Positions 8,887-17,708 of a DNA stretch of 52,760 bases are shown here, one piece after another. Made by a program: the position numbers and the translations under genes. The stretch covers positions 1 to 52,760 of the forward strand of contig NZ_JAKVIR010000021.1 in assembly GCF_022601975.1 (NCBI RefSeq), read 5' to 3'. Positions within the stretch are counted from its first letter, which is position 1. The number at the start of each line of letters is the position of its first letter. This DNA is from Pontibacter sp. E15-1 (GTDB lineage: Bacteria > Bacteroidota > Bacteroidia > Cytophagales > Hymenobacteraceae). The notes under the pieces are model-generated. The model searched no databases and had not been told where the DNA came from. It worked only from the letters and a program-made list of their open reading frames with translations.

Positions 8887-10173
8887 ATGAAAAACCTAAT
8901 CATCCTGCTGCTCTCCCTTGCATTTTCAGCGAATGCGCAGACCAATTCCATCCACAAATCAAAACCCTTAACGGAGGGGTCGCCGGAAAAGGTTGGCCTG
9001 TCGCCGGAGCGCCTGCAACGGATTGACGCCATGCTGCAGGAGGCCGTTGCAGACGGAGACATACCGGGGGCAGTGGCATTGGTGGCGCGCAACGGGAAGA
9101 TCGTATACCATAAAGCCTTTGGCCTGGCCGACAACGCGTCGGGGCAGGAGCTGAAACGGGATGCCATTTTCCGGATTGCCTCGCAAACCAAGGCTATTAC
9201 GTCCACCGCCGTGATGATGCTCTGGGAAGAAGGGCGGTTCCAGCTGGACGACCCTATCTCAAAGTATATCCCTGAGTTTAAAAACCCACAGGTCCTCAGG
9301 ACTTTTCAGTATAGCGACACCAGCTACACGAGCGTTCCGGCCACCAAAGAAATCACGATCCGGCATTTGCTGACGCATACCTCCGGCCTCGGGTATGGAG
9401 CCATCGACGGAGACGAGCGCTTCCGGATGCTCTACCGCAAGGCAGGCGTGACCGACCTGTTCACCACAGAAAATATCAGTATCGGGGAAAGCGTCAAAAG
9501 GCTCGCGGCATTGCCCTTGCACCATACCCCCGGCGAAAAGTATACCTACAGCGAGGGATTGGATGTGCTGGGTTATTTTGTTGAGGTAATGTCGGGGATG
9601 CCCTTTGATGTTTTTCTGCGGAAACGCCTGTTCGAGCCGCTCGGTATGCACGACACCTGGTTTTATCTGCCGCAGGACAAAGCCAAGCGCCTGGTGTCGG
9701 TGCAACGGCGGGAGGAAGGAGAGTGGCGCCGCTTCCCGGTTACGTTTTATGACCCGGATTACCCGGTGAAAGGTGCGCGGCAGTTCTTCTCGGGAGGCGC
9801 AGGGCTCTCCAGCACAGCCACAGACTATGCCACCTTTCTGCAAATGTATCTGAACGGGGGAGAGTTGAACGGGAAACGCTTTCTCAGCCGGACCACCATA
9901 CAGGCCATGATGGGCAACCAGATTGGCGACCTCTGGGAAGGAACCGGAAGGCACTACGGACTGGCCTTCGGTGTGCAGAACCAGAAGGGGCAGGACATGG
10001 GAGGGAATGGCAGCCTGGGCACCTTCGATTGGGGAGGCTACTTCAACACACAGTATTTCGCAGACCCAAAGGAGAATATCATCGGCATCCTGATGAAACA
10101 GACGCAGGGCACCACATCCGATGACACCGGTTGGAAGTTCCGCCTCCTGGTCGGACAGTCAGTAGATGATTGA
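8887..10173 (+). CDS. Secreted serine hydrolase, beta-lactamase (class C/PBP-like) family
   Basis: A 428-aa protein when started at the ATG at 8887; a TTG at 8872 would add five residues before the signal peptide and is less likely. The N-terminus MKNLIILLLSLAFSANAQ is a signal peptide with a likely cut after ANA. The catalytic SxxK motif is SQTK (about 99-102) and the second motif is the YSEG near 223. The family covers esterases, D-aminopeptidases and penicillin-binding-type enzymes, so true beta-lactamase activity should not be assumed. It is a single gene, preceded by repeats and followed by an M15 peptidase remnant. Confidence 0.9.
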   Translation: MKNLIILLLSLAFSANAQTNSIHKSKPLTEGSPEKVGLSPERLQRIDAMLQEAVADGDIPGAVALVARNGKIVYHKAFGLADNASGQELKRDAIFRIASQTKAITSTAVMMLWEEGRFQLDDPISKYIPEFKNPQVLRTFQYSDTSYTSVPATKEITIRHLLTHTSGLGYGAIDGDERFRMLYRKAGVTDLFTTENISIGESVKRLAALPLHHTPGEKYTYSEGLDVLGYFVEVMSGMPFDVFLRKRLFEPLGMHDTWFYLPQDKAKRLVSVQRREEGEWRRFPVTFYDPDYPVKGARQFFSGGAGLSSTATDYATFLQMYLNGGELNGKRFLSRTTIQAMMGNQIGDLWEGTGRHYGLAFGVQNQKGQDMGGNGSLGTFDWGGYFNTQYFADPKENIIGILMKQTQGTTSDDTGWKFRLLVGQSVDD

Positions 10174-10207
10174 GAGCACAAGCCTGGGGTTTCTAGATAA
10201 ACACTAA

Positions 10208-10306
10208 AAGATTGCTTATCGCAACAGCTTTTACTGGGGCGGCCATTTCTCGCGCCAGGACGGGATGCACTTTGAGGTGGCGCGGCTGCTGAGAGGAGTT
10301 AGCTAA
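10208..10306 (+). pseudogene. C-terminal remnant of an M15-type (VanY-like) peptidase
   Basis: A 33-codon frame between two stops reads KIAYRNSFYWGGHFSRQDG followed by MHFEVARLLRGVS. The WGG...D-x-MHFE block is the signature of the C-terminal end of M15 D,D/L,D-peptidases, where this last His binds zinc. There is no start codon and no upstream homologous sequence, so only the tail of the gene survives. Its last bases overlap the end of the convergent nuclease gene. No intact copy exists in this window. Confidence 0.65.
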
Positions 10307-11199
10307 ACTTCTCTGTAACCGCCTTTAAAAACCTCGTTCACGTGCCAGATGGTGAAGTCGGGGTTTGGGTAAAAGGCTTTTTTCTGAGGCGGTTTGATGG
10401 TTTTGCCCTCATGCCGGAGCAACCATTCCTGTGCACCTACGCCATTCACTTCATCCGACACCAGCAATTTAAGCTCGGCGGTAACGGTAAACGCACCCAT
10501 GTCAAAAAGCTTGTGGTGCGTGGCGCAAAGCGCCAGCCCGTTTACCTCCACATCCGGGCCGCCAGCCTGATGCCACATGATATGCGCGGCTTCTAGCGCA
10601 AGCAGCTGGTGTCGAAGCCTGACACTAAAGCCACATACTGCGCACTGGTACTCATACGCTTTCAGAATACTTTCCCGGAAAAGCGGGTCTCTCCTGCGCG
10701 CCCTTTTCACATCGCTCCCTGACTGAGCAGTCGTTATATCCAAACCGACAGAATCTAAAATATCATGGTGCAGTGTCTCTGGGAAATTTTGTTCAAGTAT
10801 AGCTTCAGCAATTTGCTTTATCAGATCAGGGCTGTTGCTTAGCTGTTGTATCACCTCATCAGGAAATTTGCCCTGCAAGTCATGGTCGCGCAGAAACCTA
10901 GAACTATAATCCTGCTTTGTATCCAGCAACTGGGGTTTATCAAACTGCCAAAGCTTATCATTGGCCAGCTTGGTGAAGGGAAGGTTTGGATACTGTGTTT
11001 TACGTTGCGGTCCGAAGTCAAGTAATAAGTCCTTAAGCTTCGGTTCAATGGTGGAATAAGGTATAAACCCCTTATTCCCTCTCTGAATCTCTCCCAAAGC
11101 CAGCAGCATAAGCAACGGCTTGTGCGGTGCCCGAGTGCCTCTACTTTTCCAGGTGTTGATGTTCTGAAAGTGGGAGAGGAGATCTGTGTTTGTTATCAA
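10303..11199 (-). CDS. HNH restriction endonuclease, phosphorothioated-DNA-binding (ScoMcrA-like) type
   Basis: A 298-aa protein. The N-terminal half (APHKPLLML at 24-32, LPFTKLANDKLWQ at 73-85) resembles the sulfur-binding domain of type IV enzymes that recognise phosphorothioate-modified DNA. The C-terminal half is an HNH nuclease with CAVCG (186-190), EAAH with H206, N220 and a C-x-x-H-H-K block at 225-230. Such enzymes cut sulfur-modified foreign DNA. No dnd genes lie in the window, which fits a modification-dependent role against incoming DNA. Its ATG overlaps the stop of the second HNH gene by 4 bp, so the two are probably co-translated. Confidence 0.8.
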   Translation of the reverse strand: MITNTDLLSHFQNINTWKSRGTRAPHKPLLMLLALGEIQRGNKGFIPYSTIEPKLKDLLLDFGPQRKTQYPNLPFTKLANDKLWQFDKPQLLDTKQDYSSRFLRDHDLQGKFPDEVIQQLSNSPDLIKQIAEAILEQNFPETLHHDILDSVGLDITTAQSGSDVKRARRRDPLFRESILKAYEYQCAVCGFSVRLRHQLLALEAAHIMWHQAGGPDVEVNGLALCATHHKLFDMGAFTVTAELKLLVSDEVNGVGAQEWLLRHEGKTIKPPQKKAFYPNPDFTIWHVNEVFKGGYREV

Positions 11200-11972
11200 G
11201 ATATAAACCTTTCATTATTATGGTACTCAAGAAACTCTTTGGCTGGTAAAAATTTCGATGGTAAAATTATATCTCTGTCATCATATTTGAGAAAGTAATC
11301 TTGGACAATGTCTTTGTCATTCTTCTGATCTTTTAATGAAGATGAAATTCTGATCTTATAATCAGGAGTAATTGTGAGTAAGCCCGTTTCAAATGCCTTA
11401 TCGTGTAAAGCATTAATCGCTATTCCATTTCTCGGATTCAAACGATTGTTCTCATCTACTCCCCAAGAAACAATATGACCAGCAATTAATAAAGAAGAAC
11501 ATTTCAGTCCGGTTATGCAGCAAGTAAAATTATAGGCAGAAAGAACAGTCCGTCGGAAAAAGTTTTGATTGACTCTAACTTTTACAATTTGTTCTCTTAC
11601 TTTACCTTCTGTAGGTAATTCTGCTTCCTCAATATTATTTATGGCTTCAACAGTAGATTGCTCAAGATTTGCACGGAGCTTTTCACTTTCATATGGAAGT
11701 TCATCCCAATTTTGATAAAACTCACGCCATATTTCTCTATCAAGTTTACTCGTATTCTGAGCTCCTTTGATACCTCTCGCTTGTAGGCTTGGATCAAGAC
11801 TAGCAAAATTTACAAGTTTGTAAGCAACAGAGCTTGGTGTTCTACTAATAAATTGGGCTAAACGAATTACTTCGGGATTACCCTTATGAAGCTTCCCAAA
11901 AGGTATTTTGCAATAAAGATTTATAGCTAAAATTAATTCATCTCTTGTCCATAGATTGCGCCCTTGTTTCAT
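11196..11972 (-). CDS. HNH endonuclease
   Basis: A 258-aa protein. The first ~110 residues include an SRTPSSVAYKLVNFASLDP stretch (43-61) often found in restriction-type HNH proteins. The C-terminal HNH domain has CCITG (151-155), GHI with H166, N182 and LHDKAF with H190, giving an intact bba-metal nuclease core. It is the upstream partner of the phosphorothioate-type nuclease gene (4-bp overlap). The gene is clearly more AT-rich than its partner, which suggests separate acquisition. Target DNA is unknown. Confidence 0.85.
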   Translation of the reverse strand: MKQGRNLWTRDELILAINLYCKIPFGKLHKGNPEVIRLAQFISRTPSSVAYKLVNFASLDPSLQARGIKGAQNTSKLDREIWREFYQNWDELPYESEKLRANLEQSTVEAINNIEEAELPTEGKVREQIVKVRVNQNFFRRTVLSAYNFTCCITGLKCSSLLIAGHIVSWGVDENNRLNPRNGIAINALHDKAFETGLLTITPDYKIRISSSLKDQKNDKDIVQDYFLKYDDRDIILPSKFLPAKEFLEYHNNERFIS

Positions 11973-12223
11973 AGATTTTTAAGTATAGGATATTTCCCAA
12001 GAAAGTTTTTTGCACGCATACCTTTAGCCAATCGTTCTACTATTTCAGGAGACTAACAAAGCCCTTTTTTTCTTGATTTTCATTTTGAGATTAGTTAATA
12101 TATTTTTAATAGATATAAAAATCAATCTTAAATAATTTAAGTTTTAACACCTTTTTTATAGATAAAACTGCAACAGATTACACTTCGTATTCTAAAAATT
12201 CTATTATAAACACAAAAAGGCTC

Positions 12224-13408
12224 ATGATAAAACTGTGTTTTTCCATCCTCTTCCTCCTCACCATCCTCCCTCTCTCAATCCACGCCCAAACCATAACCAG
12301 ACTCGACGGCTCCAAAATCACATCTACAGCCCTTGACCAAAAGATCCAGCAACTAATGGAAGCTGCCGAGGTGCAGGGTATGGCGGTTACGGTATTCAAC
12401 AAAAATAGCCCGGTGTATAAGAAAGCCTTTGGCTACAGGCGCCTCGATACGAAAGAGCCGATCAGAACCGGCACAAACTTTTATGGGGCCTCGCTGAGCA
12501 AGGCGGTGTTTGCGGTGCTCGTCATGAAGATGGTGGAAGAAGGGGTGCTGGACCTGGACAAACCCTTGCAGGACTACTTGCCTAAGCCCATTTATACCTA
12601 CACGCCCGCTACCAAATGGCACGATGACTTCAGTGACCTGAAAGAAGACACGCGCTATCAGAAAATAACGGCCCGTATGGCGCTGGCCCATACCACAGGC
12701 TTCCCTAACTGGCGATGGTTTGAGCCAGATCAGAAGTTGCGTGTGAAGTTTGAGCCAGGCACCAGGTATAGTTACTCAGGGGAGGGGATGGTATACCTGC
12801 AAGTAGTGCTTGAAAAGATCACGGGCAAGCCGTTGGAGGAGTTGGTGCAGGAGAAGGTGTTTGGGCCTGCGGGCATGAAGCAGTCGGCTTATACCTGGCA
12901 GCCACGCTTTGAAAAGGAGTACGCGCTCGGGCATAAAACAAGCGGCGAACTTTACCAGAAAGACAAGGACAACGAAGCCAGATCGGCCAGCACCCTCGAA
13001 ACTACTCTTGACGATTATACCTTGTTCATGGAGGCGGTGCTGCGGCACAAGATACTGAAGCCGGCTACCACAGCGGCCATGTTCTCCCCGCAGATCCGGA
13101 TTCGGTCTTCGCAGCAGTTCGGGCCTTTGAGCCAGCGCGATACCACAGCCAACGACGCCATTGCCCTAAGCTACGGGCTGGGCTGGGGCCTCCTAACGTC
13201 GCCTTACGGCACGGGGGCATTCAAAGAAGGCCACGGCGATGGCTTTCAGCACTATTCCATTATCTTCCCGGAGCAGGGCACCGGCATCCTGATACTCAGT
13301 AACAGCGACAACGCGGAAAGCGTTTTCAAAGAGCTGCTCGAAACAGCCATCGGCGACACCTATACCCCCTGGTATTGGGAAAATTACATCCCCTATAACC
13401 CCAGGTAA
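12224..13408 (+). CDS. Secreted serine hydrolase, beta-lactamase family
   Basis: A 394-aa protein with the signal peptide MIKLCFSILFLLTILPLSIHA-Q. The SxxK catalytic motif is SLSK (90-93), and RYSYSGEG near 183-190 supplies the Tyr motif. It is the second such enzyme within 4 kb but is only distantly similar to the one at 8.9 kb, so this is not a recent duplication. Likely acts in the periplasm on peptides or esters; substrate unknown. The upstream 250 bp is very AT-rich and no clear -7 box is seen. Confidence 0.9.
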   Translation: MIKLCFSILFLLTILPLSIHAQTITRLDGSKITSTALDQKIQQLMEAAEVQGMAVTVFNKNSPVYKKAFGYRRLDTKEPIRTGTNFYGASLSKAVFAVLVMKMVEEGVLDLDKPLQDYLPKPIYTYTPATKWHDDFSDLKEDTRYQKITARMALAHTTGFPNWRWFEPDQKLRVKFEPGTRYSYSGEGMVYLQVVLEKITGKPLEELVQEKVFGPAGMKQSAYTWQPRFEKEYALGHKTSGELYQKDKDNEARSASTLETTLDDYTLFMEAVLRHKILKPATTAAMFSPQIRIRSSQQFGPLSQRDTTANDAIALSYGLGWGLLTSPYGTGAFKEGHGDGFQHYSIIFPEQGTGILILSNSDNAESVFKELLETAIGDTYTPWYWENYIPYNPR

Positions 13409-13554
13409 GCACAGCTCGCTTCCGCTATGCGTGCCCACAGCAGGGCAGCTCTTTTCCGCCTTGGGCAAGTAGTCGTCATGTTGCCCGACGCATTCGCCTT
13501 GATACCCGTATAGCGCGTATATAATATGTATAGGGATCTAACGCAAACACATCT

Positions 13555-13995
13555 ATGTTGATTTTTTGGATGCTCGTGATAGGGGCAATAGTCGGGTATT
13601 TGTATGGCTACTACCTGAAACCGAACCGGCAGTTGCGGAAAGCGATACAGGCTGCCCAGGCAACTGGTGCCGCTTTGCTGGAGGAAGGCCACAAAGGCGT
13701 GTATAGCACCACCGTGACAGAGCAAAACCAGTCGTCGGAGTTGGTGGTGGAGGTGCAGGAACTGGCAGTGACGGAGGCTGGCAAAGTGAAAGTGACGTAT
13801 CTAAGCGCCTTTTATAAAAACCCCGTGTTCAGAACCAGAAAAGGAGAGGCCCTGCTGCGGGAAGTGCGCGATTTATTAGGAGATTACCTGCCTATAAGCG
13901 ATATTGAATGGTATGAGAACTCGGCGCGCCAGGCCAGCATCAGGCAGCGCCTAAACTCGTTAGACAACCTACACCAACAACAACTGGGAGAATAA
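13555..13995 (+). CDS. Membrane-anchored hypothetical protein, first gene of the telA operon
   Basis: A 146-aa protein with one N-terminal transmembrane segment (MLIFWMLVIGAIVGYLYGYY) and a soluble remainder of mixed helix and strand. No family recognised. It ends 5 bp before telA and is probably co-transcribed, so a role at the membrane linked to TelA is the reasonable inference. Confidence 0.75.
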   Translation: MLIFWMLVIGAIVGYLYGYYLKPNRQLRKAIQAAQATGAALLEEGHKGVYSTTVTEQNQSSELVVEVQELAVTEAGKVKVTYLSAFYKNPVFRTRKGEALLREVRDLLGDYLPISDIEWYENSARQASIRQRLNSLDNLHQQQLGE

Positions 13996-14000
13996 GCACT

Positions 14001-15086
14001 ATGGAAAACACCAACCTATCTGCCGCCGAGAACAAAGAGCAGCTACAGCAGCGCGCCAAAGACATCGCCGCCACTATTGACCCCTCCAAGCCCGAAACCC
14101 TGACCAACTTCGGGGTTGAGACGCAGCGCAAGCTGGGCTACTACTCCAACGAGCTCCTGACTAAGGTGAAAGCCAAGGACTCCGGCGACGCTGGGGCGGC
14201 CATTAACGAGCTGCTCACCCAGATCAACATGATCCGGATAGACGAGGAGGAGAAGCGCGGCCTGCTGTCGCGGCTTCCTTTCGTCAAGAAGATAAAAGAC
14301 CGCTCGCAGCGCATCGCCACCCAGTATAACTCCATTTCGGAGAACGTGGACGATGTGGTGGTGAAGCTGGAGAAAACCCGCCAGACAATACTGAAAGACG
14401 GCACCACGCTGGAGGTGATGTTTCAGCAGGCAGTAGAGTACATACACGAGGTGCGCGCCGTGATTGCTGCCGGAAAGCTGAAGATAGAGGAGCTGGAAAC
14501 CGAAGCCATCCCGGCCCTGCAGACAGAGGTAGAGGCCAGCAACCAGGACGAGCTGGTGGTGCAGCGCCTCAGCGACCTAGTGGCCTTCAAAGACCGCCTC
14601 GAGAAGAAAGTGTATGACCTGACGCTCTCCCATACCATCGCCACGCAGTCGATGCCGCAAATTCGGATGATCCAGACCACCAACGAGGTGCTCGCCCAGA
14701 AGATCCAGAACTCCATCGTGACCGTGATCCCGGTATGGCGCCAGCAGGTGGCCATCGCGCTGGGGCTGGAGAAGCAGCGCAAGGCCTTGGAGATCCAGAA
14801 AAAGGTGACCGACACCACCAACGAGATGCTGCTCAAGAACTCGCAGCTCCTGAAGACCAACGTGGTGAACGCCGCCAAGGAAAACGAGCGCGGCATCGTG
14901 GACGTGGACACGCTCAAGAAGGTGAACCGCGACATGGTGGAAACGCTTGACGCCGTGCTGAAGGCCTCGGAAGAAGGAAGCCGCAAGCGGGCCGAAGCGG
15001 TGAAAGAACTGGCCGAGGTGCAGGAGGAGCTCAACAACAAGATCATCGGAACCTTCGGTAAATCAAAGAAAATTGAAACGGAATAA
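14001..15086 (+). CDS. telA: Toxic anion resistance protein TelA/KlaA family
   Basis: A 361-aa, almost entirely helical protein of the TelA/KlaA (YceH/XpaC-associated) family, of normal length. Characteristic stretches are LSRLPFVKKIKDR (88-100), MPQIRMIQTTNEVLAQKIQNSI near 218-239 and IPVWRQQVAIALGLEKQ near 243-259. Members were first linked to tellurite resistance on plasmids and are found with TerD-type stress genes, but their biochemistry is unclear. It sits in a tightly packed operon: 5 bp after the membrane protein, and its stop overlaps the next start as TAATG. Confidence 0.95.
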   Translation: MENTNLSAAENKEQLQQRAKDIAATIDPSKPETLTNFGVETQRKLGYYSNELLTKVKAKDSGDAGAAINELLTQINMIRIDEEEKRGLLSRLPFVKKIKDRSQRIATQYNSISENVDDVVVKLEKTRQTILKDGTTLEVMFQQAVEYIHEVRAVIAAGKLKIEELETEAIPALQTEVEASNQDELVVQRLSDLVAFKDRLEKKVYDLTLSHTIATQSMPQIRMIQTTNEVLAQKIQNSIVTVIPVWRQQVAIALGLEKQRKALEIQKKVTDTTNEMLLKNSQLLKTNVVNAAKENERGIVDVDTLKKVNRDMVETLDAVLKASEEGSRKRAEAVKELAEVQEELNNKIIGTFGKSKKIETE

Positions 15087-15259
15087 TGCCTGACACCACC
15101 AAAGACCATACGCCCGACACCCTCCTGACCCAGGAGCAGGAATATATTCTGGAGCACTACCTCCTTACCCTCGACAATTATTACGAAGGCCTGCAGGCGG
15201 CCGAAAAGCTGCAGGTGGAAATAGAGACGCAGCACCTGAAAAGGATTTTGGATATATGA
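15086..15259 (+). CDS. Small acidic helical protein (57 aa) in the telA operon
   Basis: A 57-codon frame that starts inside the telA stop (TAATG at 15084-15088) and ends overlapping the next start (ATGA at 15256-15259). The product begins MPDTTKDHTPDTLLTQEQEY and ends QHLKRILDI; it is predicted to be mostly helical. Translational coupling on both sides is strong evidence that it is real. No family recognised; it may be a small partner of TelA or of the following protein. Confidence 0.75.
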   Translation: MPDTTKDHTPDTLLTQEQEYILEHYLLTLDNYYEGLQAAEKLQVEIETQHLKRILDI

Positions 15260-16077
15260 TCGGGTTTCTGCGTTCTATTTTTGGGATGGAGGAAACAGCC
15301 GGTACCCGGACGGTGGCCGGGTCACCGGGGAACCCTGACGCGAAGGATACTGCCTATCTGCGCGAGTCGAAGCGGCGACTGAACGAGCTGCATCACCTCG
15401 TCGACAGGTATAAAGGCACCCAGCATTCCGCACAGCTACAGGCGGTGTATGAGAAAACCAAGCGCATCCATACCTACCTCGCAGACAAGCAGAAATGGTA
15501 TGAGCTGGAGGTGTTTCACCTGCAGCACACAGACCATTTCCTGAGCACGTATACCGTGATTATGGACGCGCATCAGCAGCACCGCAAGGCTGCCCACCGG
15601 AGTGCCACCGCCCGCGCCAGCGCGGCCGTCCGGAGAGCCGCGTCAGGGCTGTTCCGCAGCGACCGCAAGGAAGTGAAGGCCGTGCAGCAAACCAATCGGG
15701 AAACCAGCCAGCGCGCCCTCCGCGACCTTACCGAGGCCAACGCCAAGGTGCCGCAGCTGACTTTGCCACATATCTCTATCAACACGTTCGCGAAGGTTGC
15801 CTACCTGCAGGAGGGGCCGTCCGGCACGTTGACGACCCATGAGATTGGCTTTACGTCTACCACTGAAGAGAAAACCGAGTTTATCGCCTACATTTCGGAG
15901 CGGCTGGGCCTGGAGCACATCACTTATGTAGGCAACGCGATAGCAGAATTACCGACCCAACACACAGACCAGCCCATCGAGATGGTGCCCGTCATTCATT
16001 GGAACGGCTGCCCCTACGCCATTAACCTCGAAGACGAGCGCCTCTTCCCCGTCCGGACCTACCGCAACTCACGCTAA
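15256..16077 (+). CDS. Hypothetical protein, last gene of the telA operon
   Basis: A 273-aa protein with no signal peptide. Residues 30-100 are predicted helical or coiled coil, 110-135 is an Ala/Arg-rich linker, and the C-terminal ~90 residues look like a compact alpha/beta domain (HEIGFTSTTEEKTEFI to YAINLEDERLFPVRTYR). It shares an ATGA overlap with the 57-aa gene. Not recognised; its place suggests it works with TelA. Confidence 0.75.
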   Translation: MIGFLRSIFGMEETAGTRTVAGSPGNPDAKDTAYLRESKRRLNELHHLVDRYKGTQHSAQLQAVYEKTKRIHTYLADKQKWYELEVFHLQHTDHFLSTYTVIMDAHQQHRKAAHRSATARASAAVRRAASGLFRSDRKEVKAVQQTNRETSQRALRDLTEANAKVPQLTLPHISINTFAKVAYLQEGPSGTLTTHEIGFTSTTEEKTEFIAYISERLGLEHITYVGNAIAELPTQHTDQPIEMVPVIHWNGCPYAINLEDERLFPVRTYRNSR

Positions 16078-16116
16078 ACAGCGTCAGCAAGGTATTCCCC
16101 GCATCATGCGCAAATG

Positions 16117-16180
16117 CTGGGCCTCTGGCCCAGTCGGGTAACATACCCGACTTTATTGAGAGACACGGATTATAAATCCG
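16117..16180. repeat. Three adjacent short palindromes
   Basis: CTGGGCC-TCT-GGCCCAG (16117-16133), GTCGGGTA-ACA-TACCCGAC (16133-16151, sharing one base with the first) and CGGATT-ATA-AATCCG (16166-16180). All arms are perfect and all loops are 3 nt. They follow the telA operon and could act as a terminator-like or REP-like cluster; there is no T run. Confidence 0.8.
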
Positions 16181-16216
16181 CGCCATGGTAAAAATCCTCT
16201 GATCCCCTAAAACAAA

Positions 16217-16254
16217 ACTCCCCTCCTTATTTTCAAGGAGGGGCAGGGGGTGGT
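16217..16254. repeat. Dispersed G-rich palindromic repeat, copy 5
   Basis: CTCCCCTCCTTATTTTCAAG followed by GAGGGGCAGGGGGTGG; same family as the other copies. Confidence 0.85.
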
Positions 16255-16496
16255 CTTACATCAACTAATTCTTACACAGGTACTTCATATCCCTAGCAAA
16301 TAGTTTTTACGCATGAGTATTGCTCATCCGGAAGAAGAATAAATTGTAAGGCGTAAATTCTGTTTGATAACGGTATAAAATACAGACTATGCATCCGGCC
16401 TTTGCTCAAGCCGAAGCGTGAACAGGGCGCGGCCAATCCCATTAAATTCATACACTGCAATGGCTCATAGGTATGACCTATCGCTTGTTTTAACAA

Positions 16497-17708
16497 TCAA
16501 TCAATCGGCAGCCTCACATCGATCGTAGAGCCCTGGCCAGGGACAGATTGAATGGCGATGGTGCCTTTGAGTGTCTCGATGAGGTATTTGACAAGAGGAA
16601 GTCCAAAGCCATACCCCTGCTCACCCTTTGTGCCTTCGGTGGAGGAGGAGGTGCCTTTGAGGAAGTCTTCGATAAGCTTTTGGTCGAGCCCCACGCCGGT
16701 GTCGCTCACCTGGATGTGCAGCGTCTTGGTGCCTTCGCCAAAAAACAGGTCCAGGGCTACCGTCACGCGTCCTTCGGCAGGCGTAAATTTGATAGCATTT
16801 GAAATCAGGTTGCCCGTGATCTGGAGCAGCTTGTTTTTGGGGAACGGAACGATATCGTTCACAGGGTTTACCAGCACCTCGAAGGCAACTTCTTTGGTTC
16901 TGGCCTGCGGCACGTAAAGTTTCTCGAGCTTATCTTTAAGCACCAACAGGTTAAACTCGTGCTCTTCGAGTTCAGGGCTTTTTTCAGGAGACTTCACATC
17001 GGAGCTCAGGATTTCGTCGGCCAGTTCGAGCAGCGTGTTGCCGCTTTTCTGGATCAGGTTGATGAACTGCAACACATCTTCCAGTTTGTTGCTGTCGCCC
17101 CGCTTGCTGATGAGTTGCGCTAGGCCGATAATGCCCCCGATAGGCCCGCGTATATCATGCGCCACGCGCTTCTTCACCTCCGTGGCCTCGTTCAGGTTGT
17201 GCCGCAGCGACTGGATAGTGTGCAGCATGGCAATCCGGTTCACGATCTCATCGGCAATGATTTTCAGCAGCTCGATCTTCTCGGGGTTAAGCGATTTAAC
17301 TTCTTTGTCGAGCACGCACAGGGCCCCGATGCTGAGCCCCTGCGGGGTAATAAGCGGCAAGCCAAAGTAATAGCGGAAGTTAGGGTCCTGCTTCACGTAG
17401 AACTTGTCTTTAAAACGCACGTCCGCGTGCAAATCTTTCACCTCAAACTGCCCCGGCCCCATGATGGTATACTGGCACACCGACTCTTCGCGGGGCATTT
17501 GCTCCAGCGGGAACCCGTGGTTGGAAACCGTCCACTGGGTGAAGGAGTCGATCAGGTTCAGAAACGAAATATCGGTTCCGGCAACCCGTGCGGCAAGCTT
17601 AGTCAGATCCTTGAACTTGTCGTTCAGGTTCGAGTAATCGAGGTCAAGCTCCGAAAGGCCGAGTACCCGATCAAACTCATTTTCAGGTATAGGCAAGGTA
17701 AGGGTCAA
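16497..17708 (-). CDS. GAF-domain sensor histidine kinase
   Basis: A 403-aa soluble sensor kinase. Residues about 25-165 form a GAF domain (TDISFLNLID, GLPLITPQGLSIGALCVLD). The phosphoacceptor is H184 in RVAHDIRGP, followed by an HATPase domain with NLISNAIKFTP, DTGVGL and GYGFGLPLVKYL boxes. There is no transmembrane segment, so it senses something in the cytoplasm. No response regulator lies beside it (orphan). A TACATTTG box sits 27 bp upstream. Confidence 0.93.
   Translation of the reverse strand: MTLTLPIPENEFDRVLGLSELDLDYSNLNDKFKDLTKLAARVAGTDISFLNLIDSFTQWTVSNHGFPLEQMPREESVCQYTIMGPGQFEVKDLHADVRFKDKFYVKQDPNFRYYFGLPLITPQGLSIGALCVLDKEVKSLNPEKIELLKIIADEIVNRIAMLHTIQSLRHNLNEATEVKKRVAHDIRGPIGGIIGLAQLISKRGDSNKLEDVLQFINLIQKSGNTLLELADEILSSDVKSPEKSPELEEHEFNLLVLKDKLEKLYVPQARTKEVAFEVLVNPVNDIVPFPKNKLLQITGNLISNAIKFTPAEGRVTVALDLFFGEGTKTLHIQVSDTGVGLDQKLIEDFLKGTSSSTEGTKGEQGYGFGLPLVKYLIETLKGTIAIQSVPGQGSTIDVRLPID

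Larger units (their letters stand above)
16078..16496. other. 419-bp gap with a cluster of small palindromes and a G-rich repeat
   Basis: No gene supported; a 67-codon minus-strand frame at 16293-16496 has no features of a real protein. The stretch holds three consecutive palindromes (16117-16180) and one copy of the G-rich repeat (16217-16254). Confidence 0.7.

Noticed and set aside
14423..15235. 270-codon minus-strand frame opposite telA
   Set aside because: Ser-rich, no domain, fully antisense to a clear telA; typical shadow of a high-GC helical gene.
16117..16180. Possible tRNA or small CRISPR-like array
   Set aside because: Three different palindromes, not a repeated unit, and no cloverleaf arms; no cas genes in the window.
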